From positions 60,065 through 124,064 of the forward strand of contig NZ_BROB01000002.1 of NCBI RefSeq assembly GCF_024345185.1: a stretch of 64,000 bases of DNA, read 5' to 3'. A model generated the notes under the pieces. That model was not told the DNA's origin and ran no database searches. It worked only from the letters and a program-made list of their open reading frames with translations. Shown in pieces: positions 61,285-64,000 of this stretch. Positions within the stretch are counted from its first letter, which is position 1; every line of letters starts with the position of its first letter. Source of the stretch: Levilactobacillus humaensis (GTDB lineage Bacteria > Bacillota > Bacilli > Lactobacillales > Lactobacillaceae). A program made the translations under genes and the position numbers.

Positions 61285-61830
61285 CTAATCTGTCAGATAC
61301 TTCGACAACCAAGCCACGTAGTCTCGTTCCCGTTCGATGGCATGGTCCAAGATCAAGTAGTGGCCATACGCTTGTTGCTTGGCAGCGGCCGTCGGAAATA
61401 CCGTCTCCTGACGACTCTTCAAGTGATCAAGTTGCGTCTGATGCAAACGCAACTGTTCCCGGAGCATCGGTTGAATCCGTGGATCTGCGTCCGTTTTAAT
61501 AAAGTACAGCTTGAGAATAAATTCATCCTTGCTGGGAGTCAATTCTGGTGAAGGCTCACTGACCCAGTCCACCAGCTTGTCATGACCGCTAGACGTGAGC
61601 GTATACTGCTTCTTTGCCAGTTTCTCGCCCGCTACGGTGTCTTCGTGGGTAATCTCACCCGCATCTTCCATTCGTCGTAATAACGGGTAAATTTGGCTAT
61701 GCTGAGCCTGCCAAAATTCTCCGATCTCATTTTCAAATGCCTTGGCCAAGTCGTAGCCGGTCTGGGGCCGCTGATTCAATAAGCCCAAAATAATATATTG
61801 TAGTCGATTTCGCTGTCCGATACTGGCCAT
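61285..61830 (-). CDS. padR: PadR, repressor of phenolic acid decarboxylase
   Basis: 181 residues. The winged helix LGLLNQRPQTGYDLAKAFEN and QIYPLLRRMEDAGEI is followed by the Vir_act_alpha_C domain of the full-length PadR group. It is divergent from padA, and the operator between them matches the known PadR site exactly. p-Coumarate or ferulate relieves repression (family knowledge). Confidence 0.93.
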   Translation of the reverse strand: MASIGQRNRLQYIILGLLNQRPQTGYDLAKAFENEIGEFWQAQHSQIYPLLRRMEDAGEITHEDTVAGEKLAKKQYTLTSSGHDKLVDWVSEPSPELTPSKDEFILKLYFIKTDADPRIQPMLREQLRLHQTQLDHLKSRQETVFPTAAAKQQAYGHYLILDHAIERERDYVAWLSKYLTD

Positions 61831-61900
61831 CCCCCTTGATTTCGCGCGGTTTCCTTACCTTCATTGAACCAGTTTCACCGCCAAACATCAAGAAAAATTG

Positions 61901-61929
61901 TTGACAGAGCGTGCCGATCGTCTTATAGT
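61901..61929 (+). promoter_or_regulatory. padA promoter
   Basis: Perfect -35 TTGACA (61901-61906), 17-bp spacer, -10 TATAGT (61924-61929). Confidence 0.85.
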
Positions 61930-61945
61930 AATTCCATCAGCTAAT

Positions 61946-61963
61946 CATGTAATTAATTACATG
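61946..61963. promoter_or_regulatory. PadR operator
   Basis: CATGTAATTAATTACATG, a perfect 18-bp palindrome containing ATGT-N8-ACAT, the known PadR recognition pattern. It lies just downstream of the padA -10. Confidence 0.9.
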
Positions 61964-61996
61964 TTTCAAATATCATAATTTAAGGAGTGTTCACAC

Positions 61997-62533
61997 ATGA
62001 CAAAACAATTCAAAACCCTCGATGACTTCTTGGGAACTCATTTTATCTACACCTACGACAACGGTTGGGAATACGAATGGTACGCTAAAAACGACCACAC
62101 CGTTGATTACCGAATCCATGGCGGGATGGTTGCTGGCCGTTGGGTAACAGACCAGGAAGCCAACATTGTCATGCTGACCGAGGGTATCTACAAGGTCGCT
62201 TGGACGGAACCAACCGGGACCGACGTGGCCTTAGACTTCCTGCCAAACGAAAACAAGGTTAACGGCACGATCTTCTTCCCCAAGTGGGTTCAAGAACATC
62301 CTGAAATCACGGTCACTTACCAAAACGAACACATCGACGTGATGGAAGCCGCTCGAGAAAAATACGCGACTTATCCTAAGATGGTCGTTCCTGAATTCGC
62401 CACGATCACCTACATTGGCGACGCTGGCCAAAACAATGAGGACGTTATCGACGAAGCCCCTTACGCTGGCTTACCTGACGAGATCCGCGATGGTAAATAC
62501 TTCGATAGCGAGTACAAGCGGGTTAACAAATAA
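61997..62533 (+). CDS. padA: phenolic acid decarboxylase
   Basis: 178 residues. It decarboxylates p-coumaric, ferulic and caffeic acid to vinyl phenols. The N-terminus [33 protein letters not shown] and the segment around [17 protein letters not shown] are characteristic of the family. Length and sequence are typical. AAGGAGTG precedes the ATG. RptA copy 3 starts 16 nt after the stop. Confidence 0.96.
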   Translation: MTKQFKTLDDFLGTHFIYTYDNGWEYEWYAKNDHTVDYRIHGGMVAGRWVTDQEANIVMLTEGIYKVAWTEPTGTDVALDFLPNENKVNGTIFFPKWVQEHPEITVTYQNEHIDVMEAAREKYATYPKMVVPEFATITYIGDAGQNNEDVIDEAPYAGLPDEIRDGKYFDSEYKRVNK

Positions 62534-62549
62534 CCAAGCCGTAGAATAG

Positions 62550-62704
62550 AAGGCCGCCTGCGGCTGCCAGGGATTACGCCTGCTGTGGGGACGCTTCAGC
62601 CCCTTGGGCTTCAAAGTTGCCCGTGGTGTAAGGCCGAGAGAATCACTCGGTCTAACACCACCGCCACGGCTGGCTTCATCCCTGACCTCCTCCGACTACG
62701 ATTG
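62550..62704 (+). repeat. RptA copy 3, lacking the inner arm
   Basis: 155 nt, nearly identical to copies 1 and 2 at both ends but with a precise loss of about 38 nt that removes the inner CTTTAAG arm. Outer helix and GTGGTGT/ACACCAC arm remain. It lies in the padA 3'UTR. Confidence 0.87.
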
Positions 62705-62790
62705 TTCTTAGCCTAAATTTTTGGCTGGCAATAGTAGTATCTGGCAACTGTAATCACAGTTGCCACCGCAAGATTATTAATAATTTCAAA

Positions 62791-62837
62791 AAATGGATTC
62801 GTTCTCCTTTTTTTCGGAAAACGAATCCATTTTCGCG
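62791..62837. terminator. terminator between padA and the Fic locus
   Basis: AAAATGGATTCGTTTTCC / GGAGAACGAATCCATTTT hairpin, with T-runs on both strands. Read in the minus direction it overlaps the end of the out-of-frame Fic extension. Confidence 0.75.
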
Positions 62838-62844
62838 TTTTCAG

Positions 62845-63436
62845 TTAATGTAAAATCTCTCGAAATATCACGGCCATTAGTTTTGGGTCGTCTTGGATAC
62901 TGGCTGTCATGTAGGCTTCCTGTTGTTCTTGCGTGAACCTCAGGCTCAGAACCCTTCTGGCGAGCCAGGACCGCCGTGAAGACTCGGGGTGTTCGCCCAT
63001 TGCCTTCGCGAAACGGGTGAAACATATTTGGTGCTGTCACCAGGTCACCCAGCGCGTCCGCAACAACCACCTTATCCGACGGTAGTGCCGCAAATTCCGT
63101 TAACTGCCGCTGAAGATCCCACTCCGCGTTGCCAAATAGACTGACCGGATGAAAGTGAGTGACGACGCCGTTTGAATTCTTGTTGAAATCGACCTCACGG
63201 TACTGCCCTGCCCAGTCGTAGATATCACCTAAGAGTGCCTGGTTGATGCGTCTCAATTCCGTGACGTCGCGGCCAGTTAGCTGATAGCCGGCAATCACAT
63301 AATGGTTCTGCCGAATAAGCTGTTGCGCCTGCCTACTGACGTTATACTCCACCACGCGTAATTCTTCGTCGTCTGTAATTTCCAATTTATTACGTAAGGT
63401 ACCGTTAGGCTGAAGGTAATCTTCCCAACTTTTCAC
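62845..63436 (-). pseudogene. Fic/DOC-family AMP transferase, frameshifted near the C-terminus
   Basis: The Fic fold is intact to the motif FHPFREGNGRT (about 136-146), with the catalytic His and phosphate loop. Just after LARQ (near 62960) one extra base puts the frame off, giving an unrelated tail to 62786. In the other frame the sequence continues RFTQEQQEAYMTASIQDDP and ends at a stop at 62845, as a normal Fic helix would. It overlaps the antitoxin gene by 4 nt. The frameshift is read directly; an assembly error is possible. Confidence 0.8.
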
Positions 63437-63660
63437 TTGTTTGGAACCGTATTTCTAGCTTCAATGCGTTTCAAAATTTCTTTAGCACTTAGAGGACCCG
63501 TAGTGTAGACTTCTTGCGACATTTTGACGTCATCCACCGTCGGTTCAAACCCCTCATACATATTATTAATAAGGGCATCGAGCGTTGCCCGATACTCTTC
63601 CTCACTGCGGAAAGTAACGCCCATAATGGTGAGAGCTTGGTCATCGTGTTCTAGATACAT
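63433..63660 (-). CDS. VbhA-like antitoxin part of a Fic toxin-antitoxin module
   Basis: 75 residues. The segment ALINNMYEGFEPTVDDVKMS followed by GPLSAKEILKRIE resembles the inhibitory helix of VbhA-type antitoxins ([S/T]xxxE[G/N]); the Ser/Thr position appears to be Asn here. It overlaps fic by ATGA. The frame runs on without a break into the damaged HTH region upstream, so it may be the remaining half of a longer HTH-antitoxin protein. GAGGAGG lies before the ATG. Confidence 0.7.
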   Translation of the reverse strand: MYLEHDDQALTIMGVTFRSEEEYRATLDALINNMYEGFEPTVDDVKMSQEVYTTGPLSAKEILKRIEARNTVPNK

Positions 63661-63930
63661 GATTTCATCATCCTCCTCTAGTCTAGCTAACTCCGCAAAA
63701 ATCGCGTCATTATTTGCTAACAGTTGAATTAATTTGACGGCGGGACCACTGGGGGCGTAATCGTCCTGTTCCTAATGCTGGACGGTCCGCACCGAGACGT
63801 TTAGCAGCGTTGCCAAGTGCTTCTGACTAATACCATAGTGTTGGCGGGTCAATTGCCCCTGAATAAATTCAGAGGCTTGTCGCTCACGTGTCTGACGACA
63901 CAGTAGTCCAACATACCCGTTATGGTACTC
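63661..63930 (-). pseudogene. XRE-type HTH region with in-frame amber stop, fused in frame to the antitoxin
   Basis: Translating the antitoxin frame backwards gives a clear HTH with YGISQKHLATLLNVSVRTVQ and then APSGPAVKLIQLLANN. The codon after VQH, normally TGG (Trp) in this motif, is TAG at 63774-63772. A second in-frame TAG lies at 63933-63931. No start codon is present between them. Upstream sequence to the window edge is not interpretable. Confidence 0.7.
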
Positions 63931-64000
63931 CTACTCGTAGTGACAACATCATCGGGTAATTGACGGCTACCCGTTTAACTGCCAGGTTTACCCAGCAGTT

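Overview
The window looks like chromosomal DNA from an obligately heterofermentative member of the Lactobacillaceae, probably a Levilactobacillus (L. brevis-like) species. The pointers are a mannitol 2-dehydrogenase with a ROK fructokinase, a phenolic acid decarboxylase with its PadR repressor, WxL surface proteins with a DUF916 partner, a Met-type T-box leader, several CcpA (cre) boxes, clear AGGAGG ribosome sites and moderate GC content. This is inference from gene content; no marker gene was searched. No rRNA, prophage, CRISPR array or intact insertion sequence was seen. One tRNA (Gln, TTG) is present.

Layout. 1-2249: truncated P-type cation ATPase. 2524-8919: an oxidoreductase and a PhnD-PhnC-PhnE-PhnE importer with a cytoplasmic 5'-nucleotidase. 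9-12.7 kb: a mostly non-coding stretch, a lipoprotein, a membrane protein and a MarR/FMN-reductase pair. 13-21 kb: glycerophosphodiesterase, T-box-controlled methionine synthase, OpuC-type osmolyte importer, Lrp and MerR regulators with two related oxidoreductases. 21-30 kb: M20 peptidase, WxL/DUF916 cluster, amino-acid permease. 30-41 kb: acetyltransferase, Dus, envelope-stress-like PadR/DUF1700/DUF4097 operon, a nicotinamidase-like hydrolase, secreted C39-like protein, S66 carboxypeptidase, a degenerate metalloprotease and a MerR protein. 41-49 kb: a nucleoside uptake and breakdown operon with an odd TrpF-like enzyme and an HTH-PfkB regulator that has lost its catalytic residue. 49-54 kb: LacI regulator and mannitol/fructose operon. 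54-60 kb: guanidine-I riboswitch with two SMR exporters, and a GH65 phosphorylase/esterase/GPH symporter operon with a perfect cre. 60-64 kb: padR/padA pair with a perfect operator, then a decaying Fic toxin-antitoxin locus.

The least expected content is non-coding. Two unrelated families of structured repeats, here called RptA (about 190 nt, at least six copies plus one short relative) and RptB (about 120 nt, at least four full copies, a three-unit array and two remnants), sit mostly between a stop codon and the gene's terminator. Their helices keep pairing while the sequence changes between copies. RptB always has the same orientation relative to the gene, and its end lies within 0-8 nt of the stop codon. 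They look like 3'UTR RNA elements or mobile repeats that became part of 3'UTRs. The nucleoside operon (41.2-48.8 kb) is the best candidate for an undescribed metabolic route.
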